From: Desulforamulus ruminis DSM 2154
GTDB taxonomy: Bacteria > Bacillota > Desulfotomaculia > Desulfotomaculales > Desulfotomaculaceae
Reading direction: 5' to 3'
Length of the DNA: 64,000 nt
Assembly: GCF_000215085.1 (NCBI RefSeq)
Contig: NC_015589.1
Coordinates: forward strand, 62,001-126,000
Shown one piece after another: positions 36,037 to 45,060 of the stretch. Position numbers and translations under genes: made by a program. Within the stretch, counting starts at the first letter, position 1, and each line of letters starts with the position of its first letter. A model generated the notes under the pieces. It was not told where the DNA came from, did no database searches, and was given only the letters and a program-made list of their open reading frames with translations.

Positions 36037-36307
36037 GACCGTGCTAGACGGGGAGGTAGCGGTGCCCTGTACCAGCAATCCGCTGTAGCTGGGTTGAATT
36101 CCTGCCCTAGGGTATGACTTGTGGGGTCTGGCCATTGTAAGGGGCGTTGATGACCGGGTCTTGCGCAGCGTAGGCTCTCGAACCGTGTCAGGTCCTGACG
36201 GAAGCAGCACTAAGGGAATCCCTGCGGGTGCCGTGAGGCAACCTGGTCTGAGCAACCTGCGATGGTTTCGCCCGGAAGTGATCATTCGAAGGTGGGTGCA
36301 CGGTCTC
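36037..36307 (+). ncRNA. ffs: Signal recognition particle RNA (large, Bacillus type)
   Basis: The apical Ffh-binding loop is visible as GTCAGGTCCTGACGGAAGCA followed by GCACTAAGGG (near 36188-36219). The ends pair (GACCGTGC at 36037 with GCACGGTC at 36298), giving ~271 nt with an Alu-like domain as in Firmicute scRNA. It lies between tRNA-Ser and a terminator, upstream of dnaX, as in B. subtilis. Boundaries are approximate. Confidence 0.93.
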
Positions 36308-36327
36308 TAATTTTATAGAATGTGTTG

Positions 36328-36360
36328 AAACCTGCAATTATTGCAGGTTTTTTGGTTTTT
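36328..36360 (+). terminator. Rho-independent terminator
   Basis: A 10-bp stem AAACCTGCAA/TTGCAGGTTT with a 3-nt loop, then TTTTGGTTTTT. It ends the SRP RNA transcript. Confidence 0.9.
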
Positions 36361-36451
36361 GAAGTCGATAGGCCAGCAAACAAGGGTTTTTAAAAATTGT
36401 GAAAATAAAATATAATGGATTCAGTTAGCTAACGAACGAGGAGGTGTACAA

Positions 36452-38122
36452 ATGGAAAATTTAATTAAGGTTTGTGTGGAAAGGGAAGAAACGTACGAAA
36501 TCGACCAGGGTACACCGGTGCAGGAACTGCTGAAAAAGAACGGGGGAGCCAGGAAATACCCTGTGGTTGCGGCCATGATCAATCATCGCCTTAAAGATTT
36601 GAGAACGCCCTTGGACCGGGACTGCCAAGTTGAATATATCGACCTGTCTTCCGAGGATGGGATAAGGATCTACCACCGCAGCGTCATTATGGTTCTGATG
36701 CGGGCGGTATCCGAGGCTCTGCCGGGAGGTACGGCCATCATTCAGCATACCCTGGGGAACGGCGTCTATGGCGATGTTTCCTATAGCAGGCCCATAAAGG
36801 ACCGGGATGTTGCCAGAATTGAGCGGCAAATGCGTTATATCATTGAGGCCGATGAGCCCATGGTTCGCAAAAAAATCAGTAAAGAGGACGCTGAGCGGTT
36901 GTTCACCGAATCCGGTCAGACCGAGAAGATCAGTCTGCTCCGCTACCTGCCTCAGGATGAAGTGGCCATTTACTCCTGCGGCGGCTACTATGACTTTTGT
37001 TACGGGCCTTTAGTGCCCAGCAGCGGATTTCTGAAGAATTTCAGACTGCGGTTCTATCTACCCGGATTTATTCTGGAATTACCCAAAAAGGAAAATCCCA
37101 TGGAAATTCCACCCTATATCGAGCAAGGAAAGTTGGCCAATGTTCACTACGAAGCCAAGAAGTGGGCTAACATTATTAAGGTAAATAACGTGGTAACGTT
37201 GAACGACATGGTTACCAAGGGAGATGTGGGCAACTTAATCCGGGTATGTGAAGCCTATCACGAGAAGCAAATTGCCCGGATTGCCGATCAAATTACCGAA
37301 AATATTGACCGCATCCGCATTGTTTTAATTGCAGGGCCGTCCTCCTCCGGGAAAACCACCTTTGCCCAGCGGTTATCCACTCAACTGCAGGTCAATGGCA
37401 TCCGGCCGGTGGCCATTTCCCTGGACGATTATTTTGTGGACCGGGAGCTTACGCCCAGGGATGAGCAGGGCAACTACGATTTTGAAAGCATTAAGGCCAT
37501 TGATAGTGCTTTATTTAACGATCATTTAATTAAATTAATCCAGGGTGAGGAAATTAAGCTCCCTTACTTTAATTTTAAAACCGGCAAGCGGGAATATCAC
37601 GGAGAGAAATTAAGGCTGGCTCCTTCGGATATGGTGATTGTAGAAGGAATTCACGGGTTAAACGATGTCTTAACCAGCTCCATTCCCAAGGGCAGAAAAT
37701 TTAAAATCTATGTCAGTGCCTTAACCCAGATTAATATTGATAATCAAAACCGAATTCCCACTACGGATTTAAGAAAAATCCGGCGCATTGTACGAGATCA
37801 TCGTTGCCGGGGACGTTCCGCGGCTGAAACCATTAGTATGTGGCCGTCGGTTCGCCGAGGTGAGGAGAAAAATATTTTTCCCTTCCAGGAAAGCGCCGAC
37901 GTGATGTTTAACTCCGCTTTGGCCTATGAACTGGCCGTTTTAAAAGGGTCCGCCGAACCGCTGCTGCAGGGAATCACACCGGATTCTGCCGAATATGCCG
38001 AAGCCAGAAGACTATTGAGCTTTTTAAACTTTTTCTCACCCATGGCTGTGGATGAAATTCCGTTAAATTCCATTGTACGGGAATTTATCGGGGGCAGTTG
38101 CTTCGTGGGGACCGTGAGATAA
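36452..38122 (+). CDS. Uridine kinase-like nucleoside kinase with TGS domain
   Basis: A 556-residue protein seen in many Clostridia: an N-terminal TGS/ThrRS-like region (~1-60) and a second-additional-domain-like part with IYHRSVIMVLMRAV, then a P-loop kinase domain from ~285 (LIAGPSSSGKTTFAQRLSTQ, SLDDYFVDRELTP, VIVEGIHGLNDVL). It resembles uridine kinase/phosphoribulokinase joined to ThrRS domains; the phosphoryl acceptor is presumed a nucleoside but not established. GAGGAGGTG lies 6 nt before the ATG. Monocistronic, with a terminator after it. Confidence 0.88.
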   Translation: MENLIKVCVEREETYEIDQGTPVQELLKKNGGARKYPVVAAMINHRLKDLRTPLDRDCQVEYIDLSSEDGIRIYHRSVIMVLMRAVSEALPGGTAIIQHTLGNGVYGDVSYSRPIKDRDVARIERQMRYIIEADEPMVRKKISKEDAERLFTESGQTEKISLLRYLPQDEVAIYSCGGYYDFCYGPLVPSSGFLKNFRLRFYLPGFILELPKKENPMEIPPYIEQGKLANVHYEAKKWANIIKVNNVVTLNDMVTKGDVGNLIRVCEAYHEKQIARIADQITENIDRIRIVLIAGPSSSGKTTFAQRLSTQLQVNGIRPVAISLDDYFVDRELTPRDEQGNYDFESIKAIDSALFNDHLIKLIQGEEIKLPYFNFKTGKREYHGEKLRLAPSDMVIVEGIHGLNDVLTSSIPKGRKFKIYVSALTQINIDNQNRIPTTDLRKIRRIVRDHRCRGRSAAETISMWPSVRRGEEKNIFPFQESADVMFNSALAYELAVLKGSAEPLLQGITPDSAEYAEARRLLSFLNFFSPMAVDEIPLNSIVREFIGGSCFVGTVR

Positions 38123-38133
38123 AGAAGAAAAGA

Positions 38134-38163
38134 AACACCCTCAAGCTCTGCTTGAGGGTGTTG
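38134..38163. terminator. Bidirectional terminator
   Basis: AACACCCTCAAG and CTTGAGGGTGTT form a 12-bp stem with loop CTCTG, between two convergent genes; A- and T-rich flanks could serve both directions. Confidence 0.7.
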
Positions 38164-38169
38164 AATTAT

Positions 38170-39306
38170 TTAGCGCAGCAGCTTTTTGCCCAGCCAGTTC
38201 TGGCGAACCCGGACCGCTTTGTGGGGGCAGAGTTCCTGGCAGCAGAAGCAGCGAATGCATTGATTAAGGTTTAACCGGGGCTGGCCGTCGGCCATGGTAA
38301 TGGCCCCGGCGGGGCAGCAGCGCTGGCATTCGCCGCAGCCCAGGCATAGCTCGGGGCTGAAAATGGGTTTTGGCTGCAGCCGGCCGATAACCCTTTTTAG
38401 GGGGCCGGGAATATCAAAATCGATTTGCCTATGGCCCGGCAATTGAAAAGGTGAAGTAAGGGTTGGCAGAGGGTCTCCCGCCAGTTCCAACTGTTCAGGA
38501 GGTGGACAGAGGCCCTGTTCCATGGCTAACCGGATTAACGGAAGGGATTCCGGATGAATGCCGATGAAACCCGAACCTACATAATCCAGGGCATAGGGAT
38601 TGGGGGAGGCCAGTAAAAGTCCCGCCTTTCTGGGAGTTCCCGCCGTTGGCCCGTCTCCTTCCATGCCCACGATGGCATCCATAATGACCAAGGTTGGTTT
38701 TAGCAGGGTGTTGATATCGATTAAAAGCTGGGTGAAGTCTTCCAAGCGCTGCAGGTTGAAGTGATATTCCGCCTTTTTCAAGCCGGGTATGGCCCCATAC
38801 ATTAACTTTACGGCCCCGGTGTACCGGGTCATGCAGTGGGTTTTTAATTTTGGCAGGCCGATAATAACATCCGCTTCGGCCAGTACTTTGAGAACGGTCA
38901 GTTGCTTAATGACCCTGCCCCGGGGATGGGCCAGCACCAGTTCGGTGGTGTCAAGGCAAAGGTCGCAGCCGGTGCGGGCGGCCACTTCCGACATGCCCGT
39001 AGTCCGGTAAACGGCGTTAAGCAATCCCTTGCTGGAAGGCCCGCCGGGAGAGTCCACAATAAATGGTTTTCCGCCGGCCCTTTGCACCATACGCACCACG
39101 GCTTCCACCAGTAAAGGGTGGGTGGTGGCGGCTTCCTCAGGCTTTTTTTTGGCGATTAAATTGGGTTTTACGGCCACCCGCTGGCCCGGTTGGATCCATT
39201 TTTCCACAGGGCCCAAGGAGATCAGTAATCCTTCTAAAGCCCGGTCAATGGCTGGTAGTGCATAGCTGTCACAATGGGCAACAGCGACCCGGTTGTTTTC
39301 AGTCAA
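38170..39306 (-). CDS. DUF362 protein with C-terminal 2[4Fe-4S] ferredoxin domain
   Basis: A 378-residue protein: DUF362 domain (~5-300; VAVKPNLIAKKKPEEAATTH, VDSPGGPSSKG, IIGLPKLKTHCMTRYTGAVK) and a bacterial ferredoxin tail with CLGCGECQRCCPAGAI and CIRCFCCQELCPHKAV. DUF362 proteins are common in anaerobes; an electron-transfer or metal-enzyme accessory role is likely but not defined. TTG start with GGGAG ~10 nt upstream. Convergent with the nucleoside kinase and divergent from dnaX. Confidence 0.88.
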   Translation of the reverse strand: MTENNRVAVAHCDSYALPAIDRALEGLLISLGPVEKWIQPGQRVAVKPNLIAKKKPEEAATTHPLLVEAVVRMVQRAGGKPFIVDSPGGPSSKGLLNAVYRTTGMSEVAARTGCDLCLDTTELVLAHPRGRVIKQLTVLKVLAEADVIIGLPKLKTHCMTRYTGAVKLMYGAIPGLKKAEYHFNLQRLEDFTQLLIDINTLLKPTLVIMDAIVGMEGDGPTAGTPRKAGLLLASPNPYALDYVGSGFIGIHPESLPLIRLAMEQGLCPPPEQLELAGDPLPTLTSPFQLPGHRQIDFDIPGPLKRVIGRLQPKPIFSPELCLGCGECQRCCPAGAITMADGQPRLNLNQCIRCFCCQELCPHKAVRVRQNWLGKKLLR

Positions 39307-39539
39307 GAATGCAATCTCCCTTCTCGGGTTATGGTGTACAAATAAAGAGCTGGCAGCGGCAGAGAGCCGCAGTTATTCTAAACCTTCCTTTTATTATGAC
39401 CCGCCGTTTCCGGCGATAGAAATGGATTCTCCCAAAGTCGGATATTTCCTGGTTTTTTAAATGGAAATAGTTTCTCTTAAAGGAAATAAGTATTAAAAGG
39501 CGAAACAATATGGAAGAATAACAATGGGGTGTTTCTGTT

Positions 39540-41183
39540 TTGACGTATAAAGCTTTGTACCGTACATGGCGTCCCCAAACCTTTCATGAACTGGTGGGCC
39601 AGCAGCACATAACCCGGACCTTGCAAAATGCCCTGGTCAACGGGAAGGTTGCTCATGCTTATTTATTTTGCGGCCCCAGGGGAACCGGGAAAACCACCAC
39701 GGCCAAAGTGCTGGCCAAGGCCTTAAACTGCCTGAACAATGACCTGGGAGAACCCTGCAATGAGTGTGACAATTGTCGGGCCGTTAATGAAGGCACGTCG
39801 GTGGATGTGATTGAAATCGATGCTGCCTCCAATCGTGGCATCGATGAAATTCGGGATTTGCGGGAGAAAGTTAAATTTGCTCCGGCCACCGGTCGCAGAA
39901 AAGTATATATCATTGATGAGGTTCATATGCTCACGGACCAGGCTTTTAATGCTTTATTAAAAACCCTGGAAGAACCTCCGGCCCATGTGGTTTTTGTACT
40001 GGCCACCACCGAAGCCCATAAGGTTCCGGTAACCATTCTTTCCCGCTGCCAGCGTTTTGATTTTCGCCGCATTAAAACCCAGGAGATGCTGGGAAGGCTA
40101 AAAGAAGTGGCTGCCGGCGCCGGTATTGAAGTGGAAGAAGAGGCTCTTCGGCTGATTGCCGAGGCGGCGGAAGGAGGCTTGCGGGATGCCCTGAGTATTT
40201 TGGATCAGGGGGCGGCCTTTGCGGAAGAAAAGGTTTCCGCCGCAGACATTCACAGCATCCTGGGAACGGTGCAGCAGGAAGTACTGGCCCGCATGGTGCG
40301 GCATTTGGCTGAGGGAAAGGCGTCTTTGGCCCTTGAACTGCTGGCTGAAATAAATGATCGGGGAAAGGATTTGCGGCTTTTTGCCAGGGAACTGACTTCC
40401 CATCTGCGGGGATTGCTGCTGGAAGGTTTGGATCAAAAGAGTCCGGCCGGCTCTCTGCAGGAGCAGACCTTGTTTCACTTGCTGCAGGTGCTGGTCCAGG
40501 CGGAACAGGAAATGAAGTGGAGTTCCCAGCCGGTTCTGGTGTTGGAGCTGGCTTTGGTTAAAGCAGCCCGGCCGGAGGTAAGCACCTCTGTAGAGGCTTT
40601 GGCCCGGCGGGTGGCCCAGTTGGAACACCGGCTGGAAAGTGGAGCGGTGGAAATTGCCTCCCTGCCGCGGAAGGACTTGGACCAAGAAACCCAGGCCCCT
40701 GGGCCAAGAAAAGAGAGCCCTATAGCCAAGGTAGGGACTGCCGGCCCGCCGGAGAAAGAAAAGACGGTTGAACTGCCGGTAAAAGAAAGTCCCGCAGCCC
40801 CGGTAAAGGATACGGGCATCGAGATCATACGCCAGGCTTGGCCCGCCCTGTTAAAGGGCATACGGGATGGTGGGAAAATGAGGCTGTGGAGCGTCTTAAA
40901 TAAAAATGAACCTCAAATAGAGGCCAAAGGCAACACCTTAACCCTTTATTTTGAAGAATTTATTGATTATGCAACAGCAGATAAACCTGAGTCCAGAAAA
41001 TATCTGGAATGGCTACTCTCCAAACATTTTGGGACTCCCTGGGAGGTACGCTGTGTGCAGGGAAAAAAGCAGGTGCCCCGGCCGACCTCTAATCCTAAGG
41101 ACGATCCCATTTACCTGGAGGCGGTCCGGCTTTTTGGGGAAGACCTGGTAACCCTTGAGAATGACCCGGAATCAACGGGTTGA
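39540..41183 (+). CDS. dnaX: DNA polymerase III gamma/tau subunit
   Basis: Clamp-loader ATPase of 547 residues. YKALYRTWRPQTFHELVGQ opens the family; Walker A GPRGTGKTTTAK, zinc cysteines in ...CNECDNC, Walker B IIDEVHML, SRC motif LSRCQRF follow. A variable, Pro/Glu-rich tail (~360-440) and a C-terminal domain resemble tau, so full length is tau; no frameshift element for gamma was identified. The TTG start has GGGGTG upstream. It begins the dnaX-ybaB-recR set conserved across bacteria. Confidence 0.96.
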   Translation: MTYKALYRTWRPQTFHELVGQQHITRTLQNALVNGKVAHAYLFCGPRGTGKTTTAKVLAKALNCLNNDLGEPCNECDNCRAVNEGTSVDVIEIDAASNRGIDEIRDLREKVKFAPATGRRKVYIIDEVHMLTDQAFNALLKTLEEPPAHVVFVLATTEAHKVPVTILSRCQRFDFRRIKTQEMLGRLKEVAAGAGIEVEEEALRLIAEAAEGGLRDALSILDQGAAFAEEKVSAADIHSILGTVQQEVLARMVRHLAEGKASLALELLAEINDRGKDLRLFARELTSHLRGLLLEGLDQKSPAGSLQEQTLFHLLQVLVQAEQEMKWSSQPVLVLELALVKAARPEVSTSVEALARRVAQLEHRLESGAVEIASLPRKDLDQETQAPGPRKESPIAKVGTAGPPEKEKTVELPVKESPAAPVKDTGIEIIRQAWPALLKGIRDGGKMRLWSVLNKNEPQIEAKGNTLTLYFEEFIDYATADKPESRKYLEWLLSKHFGTPWEVRCVQGKKQVPRPTSNPKDDPIYLEAVRLFGEDLVTLENDPESTG

Positions 41184-41208
41184 GCATATATAAGGAGGAT
41201 TTAGTGAT

Positions 41209-41526
41209 ATGATGGGTGGAAATATGAACAAAATGATGAAGCAGGTTCAAAAGATGCAGCAGGATATGGCTAAAATGCAGGAAGAGTTGAGTTCCCGCAC
41301 CGTTGAAAGCACCGCCGGGGGCGGTGCGGTGAAAGTGGTGGCCAATGGTAAACAGGAGATCGTTAGCATTGCCATTAAGCCGGAAGCGGTGGACCCCGAG
41401 GACGTTGAAATGCTGCAGGACTTAATTTTGGCCGCAGTGAATGAATCCCTGCGCAAGTCCCAGGAGATGGTCTCCAAGGAAATGAGCAAACTTACCGGCG
41501 GACTGAATATACCGGGGCTGTTCTAA
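41209..41526 (+). CDS. ybaB: YbaB/EbfC nucleoid-associated protein
   Basis: A 105-residue DNA-binding protein: helical [20 protein letters not shown], then [20 protein letters not shown] and the [20 protein letters not shown] strand-helix. It forms a tweezer-like dimer and coats DNA. Located 25 bp after dnaX with AAGGAGGA ribosome site, upstream of recR, the standard order. Confidence 0.95.
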   Translation: MMGGNMNKMMKQVQKMQQDMAKMQEELSSRTVESTAGGGAVKVVANGKQEIVSIAIKPEAVDPEDVEMLQDLILAAVNESLRKSQEMVSKEMSKLTGGLNIPGLF

Positions 41527-41539
41527 AAGGCTTCGGGGT

Positions 41540-41755
41540 ATGGTTTTTTGGTTCCGTTGTTAGACTTATAGGCATGTCTTTGGGGTCCTGTTGTTAGACT
41601 CATGGGCATTTCTTTTTGAGTCTTGTTGCCGGCCTTGTACTTCGGGATCCTTTACAGGACCCTTTAAGAACACTTATAAGGCTAGCGACAGGACCCAAAG
41701 GAAGCACCTCACAGGCCGGACCCTAAAGGACTGCTTGAAAGACTCCACCAAAGGA
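41540..41755. repeat. Intergenic inverted-repeat element, copy 1
   Basis: Between ybaB and recR. Tandem units begin GGTTCCGTTGTTAGACTTAT and GGTCCTGTTGTTAGACTCAT and are followed by inverted units (AAGGCTAGCGACAGGACCC; GGCCGGACCCTAAAGGA), so the RNA can fold into long hairpins. Related copies occur at 42435, 61850 and 63345. An in-frame extension of recR through it is unlikely to be translated. Confidence 0.65.
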
Positions 41756-41764
41756 AGGATAACC

Positions 41765-42370
41765 ATGCTTTACTACTCCGGTCCGGTGGCCAGGCTGGTA
41801 AATGAGTTTGCCAAACTTCCAGGCATTGGTCCTAAAACAGCCCAAAGGCTGGCTTTTCATGTATTGAATTCTTCTCCGGAAATGGCTCAAAGTTTGGCTA
41901 AAACCCTGGTGGAAGTGCGCCAGTCCATCAAGCGCTGTTCCCATTGCTGCAACCTTACGGATGAAGATCCCTGTCATGTCTGCCGGGATACCAGCCGAAA
42001 TCGCAAGTTGCTCTGCGTGGTGGAAGAGCCCAGGGATGTCATTGCCATGGAGAAGGCCCGGGGTTATCGAGGTTTATATCATGTGCTCCACGGCGCCATT
42101 TCACCCATGGAAGGTGTCGGACCTGAGGATGTCACGGTGAAGGAATTATTAGGACGCCTGCAGGAAGGAGAGGTGGAAGAGGTCATTCTGGCCGCCAACT
42201 CCGATGTGGAGGGAGAAACCACCGCCCTTTATCTGGCCCGATTGATCAAACCCCTGGGAATTAAAGTAACCCGCATTGCTCATGGGATTCCCGTTGGCTC
42301 CGATCTGGAGTATGCCGACGCCATGACCTTGAACAAGGCACTGGAAGGCCGTGGAGAATTCGGTTCCTAA
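41765..42370 (+). CDS. recR: Recombination mediator protein RecR
   Basis: A 201-residue RecFOR-pathway protein that loads RecA at gaps. The helix-hairpin-helix [18 protein letters not shown], the four-Cys zinc finger [16 protein letters not shown] and the Toprim segment [16 protein letters not shown] with [14 protein letters not shown] are all intact. ATG 41765 ([12 protein letters not shown]) has AAGGAAGGA upstream and matches the usual start; the frame is open further upstream only because the intergenic repeat lacks stops. Confidence 0.96.
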   Translation: MLYYSGPVARLVNEFAKLPGIGPKTAQRLAFHVLNSSPEMAQSLAKTLVEVRQSIKRCSHCCNLTDEDPCHVCRDTSRNRKLLCVVEEPRDVIAMEKARGYRGLYHVLHGAISPMEGVGPEDVTVKELLGRLQEGEVEEVILAANSDVEGETTALYLARLIKPLGIKVTRIAHGIPVGSDLEYADAMTLNKALEGRGEFGS

Positions 42371-42403
42371 AATTTTCCAAATAAATAGTCATAAAGTTTG
42401 TCC

Positions 42404-42433
42404 AACCCCGCTATATATGTAGTGGGGTTTTTC
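42404..42433 (+). terminator. Rho-independent terminator
   Basis: AACCCCGCTA and TAGTGGGGTT form a 10-bp stem followed by TTTTCTTT, just downstream of recR. Confidence 0.8.
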
Positions 42434-42434
42434 T

Positions 42435-42600
42435 TTGGGGCGGTTAGCCTAACGGGCATTTCTTTAGGGTCTAGTTATTAGACTTAATGGTACTGCTATG
42501 AGGTCCTGTATCAATAAGCTGCAGGACCCGAGAAGAAGACTTTTAAGGCTAGCAACTGGACTGTTAAGGAATACCAATAAAGCCAACGGCCGACCTGAAA
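42435..42600. repeat. Intergenic inverted-repeat element, copy 2
   Basis: Between recR and bofA. It shares GGTTAGCCTAACGGGCATTT then CTTTAGGGTCTAGTTATTAG with copy 1 and closes with AAGGCTAGCAACTGGACTG and TTAAGGAATACC in inverse orientation. Confidence 0.6.
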
Positions 42601-42631
42601 AAACCACCCTTTAGCAAACGGGGGTGTTTAT

Positions 42632-42895
42632 ATGGAAACAAAGACCATCATCTTAAGCCTGCTGGGGCTGTTGGGCCTGTACCTGTTTGGGACAATCTTT
42701 GCCCGGCCCCTGGTTTTAATTGGTAGAGTGGGAATATCCCTGCTGGTGGGCGGCCTTTTACTGGCGCTGGTCAATGTAGCCTGCGGTGGTTTGGGCCTGC
42801 ATATTGCCATTAATCCGGTTACTTTGTTAACGGCAGGTATATTGCAGATTCCGGGGGTTGTATTGTTGGTACTGGCAAACTATATGGTGCTTTAA
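42632..42895 (+). CDS. bofA: BofA-family pro-sigma-K processing inhibitor
   Basis: An 87-residue membrane protein with two or three hydrophobic helices and the family C-terminus INPVTLLTAGILQIPGVVLL. BofA inhibits the SpoIVFB protease in the outer forespore membrane until the sigma-G signal arrives. Its position after recR is conserved in spore formers. ATG is weakly preceded by GGGGGTG. Confidence 0.88.
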   Translation: METKTIILSLLGLLGLYLFGTIFARPLVLIGRVGISLLVGGLLLALVNVACGGLGLHIAINPVTLLTAGILQIPGVVLLVLANYMVL

Positions 42896-43057
42896 AACCT
42901 CTAAAGCATTAAATTTGACCTTTTACTTTCCCTAGAGGCAGTTGGCCGAAAAACAAATCTGAACGCAATGATTTAATGTTGTAAATAATTTTTCCGCGAA
43001 ATGTCGAAAAAAGGACTTGAACGGTTAGTTGGCCTGTTAAATAGGGTTAACTAATTG

Positions 43058-43086
43058 TTGACTTAATAAATTTTAGAGATTATACT
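43058..43086 (+). promoter_or_regulatory. Sigma-A promoter of the 2-oxoacid oxidoreductase operon
   Basis: TTGACT and TATACT with 17-nt spacing, ~105 bp upstream of the first gene. Confidence 0.8.
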
Positions 43087-43093
43087 AGTAAGA

Positions 43094-43136
43094 AGAGCTC
43101 GGGATATGGCGTAATGTCCCGGTTCTTGCTTTTTAT
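43094..43136 (+). promoter_or_regulatory. Leader hairpin with T-run (possible attenuator)
   Basis: Just after the promoter, CGGGA...TCCCG with flanking AAGAG/TTCTT arms can form a hairpin, followed by GCTTTTTAT. It resembles a terminator inside the 5' leader, suggesting attenuation. No known riboswitch class was recognised. Confidence 0.45.
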
Positions 43137-43191
43137 AGAGCTTTTAGGAATTTTCTGAAATGGACAAACTAATACCGCAGAAACAGGGGGG

Positions 43192-43863
43192 ATGACCATT
43201 TCGAAGAGAATTGTTGAGGCCTATGTGGGTGAATATGCCAGTGGAAAAAGTGAAGTGGCTGTAAACCGTGCTCTGGAATTGGCCAGCTTAGGTCGCAAGG
43301 TGAACTTGGTAGACCTGGACATTGTGGAACCCTGTTATACCCTGCGTCCCATTAAAAAACAGCTTGAGGATGCCGGGATGAGCGTCATCGCCTGGGAAAC
43401 AAGGGAAACCATGGGCTTAGGAGAAGCCGGCAATACCATTAAACCGGAATCCCGGTGGGCATTATACCGGGAGGGGGATGTGATTCTAGATATTGGGTAT
43501 GGTATTGAAGGAGCAAAAACCCTGAACCTTTTGGAAGGGGTGGAAGAAACCCCGGAATTAAAGATTATCGCTGTAATCAATGCCAAAAGACCCATGACAT
43601 CAACCGTCCAAGAAATTCTTGATTACATAAAAGAACTGGAACCTATTCACGCGCTCATAAACAATACGCACCTGGGGGATGAGACAACGCCGGAAGTTGT
43701 TCAAGAGGGTGCGCGGATGGTAAGCGAGGTTTCTAATATTCTGGGAATCCCTGTGGTAGCCACCACCGCAGACCAAGAAGTAGCCCGGCAACTGGGAGCA
43801 CAGGATTGTATGGGATATCCCGTACGACCCCTGGTTCGTTACATGCCGCATACGTTTTGGTAG
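43192..43863 (+). CDS. P-loop NTPase-like protein associated with 2-oxoacid:ferredoxin oxidoreductase
   Basis: A 223-residue protein with an N-terminal nucleotide-binding loop YVGEYASGKSEVAVNRAL and a MinD/ParA-like second strand VNLVDLDIVEPCYTLRP, then VILDIGYGIEGAKTL and IAVINAKRPMTST. It looks like a SIMIBI-class ATPase. As first gene of the operon, 66 bp before the alpha-subunit gene, it may aid assembly or regulation of the oxidoreductase; function is not known. The start is uncertain: ATG 43192 abuts the GGGGGG, and ATT 43198 would be better spaced. Confidence 0.75.
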   Translation: MTISKRIVEAYVGEYASGKSEVAVNRALELASLGRKVNLVDLDIVEPCYTLRPIKKQLEDAGMSVIAWETRETMGLGEAGNTIKPESRWALYREGDVILDIGYGIEGAKTLNLLEGVEETPELKIIAVINAKRPMTSTVQEILDYIKELEPIHALINNTHLGDETTPEVVQEGARMVSEVSNILGIPVVATTADQEVARQLGAQDCMGYPVRPLVRYMPHTFW

Positions 43864-43941
43864 GACAACCAGACCATTATAAATGTAGGCTTCAAAGTTG
43901 CTCCAAAGGAATCTATTAACTTAGGAGGTGTGGTTTTTCTC

Positions 43942-45027
43942 ATGTCCGAAAAACCGATTACCGGAGAAAAGCGGGCGTTCATGACGGGTAACGAGGTAGT
44001 TGCCTGGGCAGCCCTGGCAGCCAATGCCGAGATTATGTATGGCTATCCCATTACTCCTCAAAACGAAATCATGCACTACTGGACCCGCCAAGCTCCCAAA
44101 TTTGACCGCAAATTCCTGCAAACCGAAGATGAACTGTCTGCGGGTTTTACCACCGTTGGCGGAGTGCTGGCCGGTCTTAGGGCCTTTACTGCCACCGCGG
44201 GCCCTGGTAACACACTGATGCAGGAACCCATGTCCATGGCTGAAGCCATGAGACTCCCCAGCGTGGTGGTTGTCCAACAGCGTGGCGGCCCGTCCACAGC
44301 GACCGTTATTTACTCCCAACAGGAAGTAACCCTCACTACATACGGTGGTAATGGTGAAGGGATGCGGGTGGTTTACTCCCCTAGTAATCACCAGGAATTG
44401 TTTGATTACACCATTAAGGCCTTTAACACTGCCTGGAAGTATCGTTTCCCTACCTTTGTACTGGGCGACGGCTACCAGGCTAAAATGCGTGAATCCGTAA
44501 CCCTTTACGATCCCGCCGAAAGAGGCATTGAAATGGTTCCCACCGAAAAATACGTGGGCAAACCCGGAACTCCCGGTGTAGACCGCGAACCCGGGCATTA
44601 CCGCAATACCTATAACGTTGAAGAAGAACTTTATGAAGTACTCCAACAGCATTTTGCTGATTATGAAAAAATGACTCCGGAAGTTGTGGAATACGCAGAG
44701 GAATTCACCGAGGATGCGGACCTGATCGTGATTGGCCACGGTGTTGTTTTCCGTGGTGTGCGTGATGCCGTTAAAGAACTAAGAGCAGAGGGGCTGAAAG
44801 TCGGCTATTTCCGGCCCATCACCCTTCGTCCCTTCCCTGCGGAGCAGCTTAAGGCTTTAGCCACCGGCAACAGAAAACTGTTAATTGCTGAATCCGCCCA
44901 GGGCCAGTTGGCCAAACTGGTGAAGGATGCCATTTACGGTGCCACCGCCGAAATCGTGCCCTATTTCAAGCCCGGCGTGGGGATTACCACCGAACAAATT
45001 GTGGCCAAAGTTAAAGAGGTGCTCTAA
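43942..45027 (+). CDS. 2-oxoacid:ferredoxin oxidoreductase alpha subunit
   Basis: The 361-residue alpha subunit (PFOR domains I/II) of a four-subunit VOR/KOR-type enzyme. Motifs: FMTGNEVVAWAALAANAEIM with YGYPITPQNEIMHYW, TATAGPGNTLMQEPMSMAEA, VVVQQRGGPSTATV and GVVFRGVRDAVKEL. It oxidatively decarboxylates a 2-oxoacid (branched-chain or 2-oxoglutarate; pyruvate less likely) to acyl-CoA and reduced ferredoxin. ATG 43942 was chosen; the upstream GTG 43930 lies in AGGAGGTG. Confidence 0.92.
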   Translation: MSEKPITGEKRAFMTGNEVVAWAALAANAEIMYGYPITPQNEIMHYWTRQAPKFDRKFLQTEDELSAGFTTVGGVLAGLRAFTATAGPGNTLMQEPMSMAEAMRLPSVVVVQQRGGPSTATVIYSQQEVTLTTYGGNGEGMRVVYSPSNHQELFDYTIKAFNTAWKYRFPTFVLGDGYQAKMRESVTLYDPAERGIEMVPTEKYVGKPGTPGVDREPGHYRNTYNVEEELYEVLQQHFADYEKMTPEVVEYAEEFTEDADLIVIGHGVVFRGVRDAVKELRAEGLKVGYFRPITLRPFPAEQLKALATGNRKLLIAESAQGQLAKLVKDAIYGATAEIVPYFKPGVGITTEQIVAKVKEVL

Positions 45028-45060
45028 GAATTTTTTGCAAATAAGGAGGGAGGTTTCAAC

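Noticed and set aside
36119-36310. 63-codon frame inside the SRP RNA
   Set aside because: The region folds as SRP RNA with conserved loop; not coding.
41591-41764. 58-codon N-terminal extension of recR
   Set aside because: Runs through the intergenic repeat; the standard RecR start with ribosome site is at 41765.
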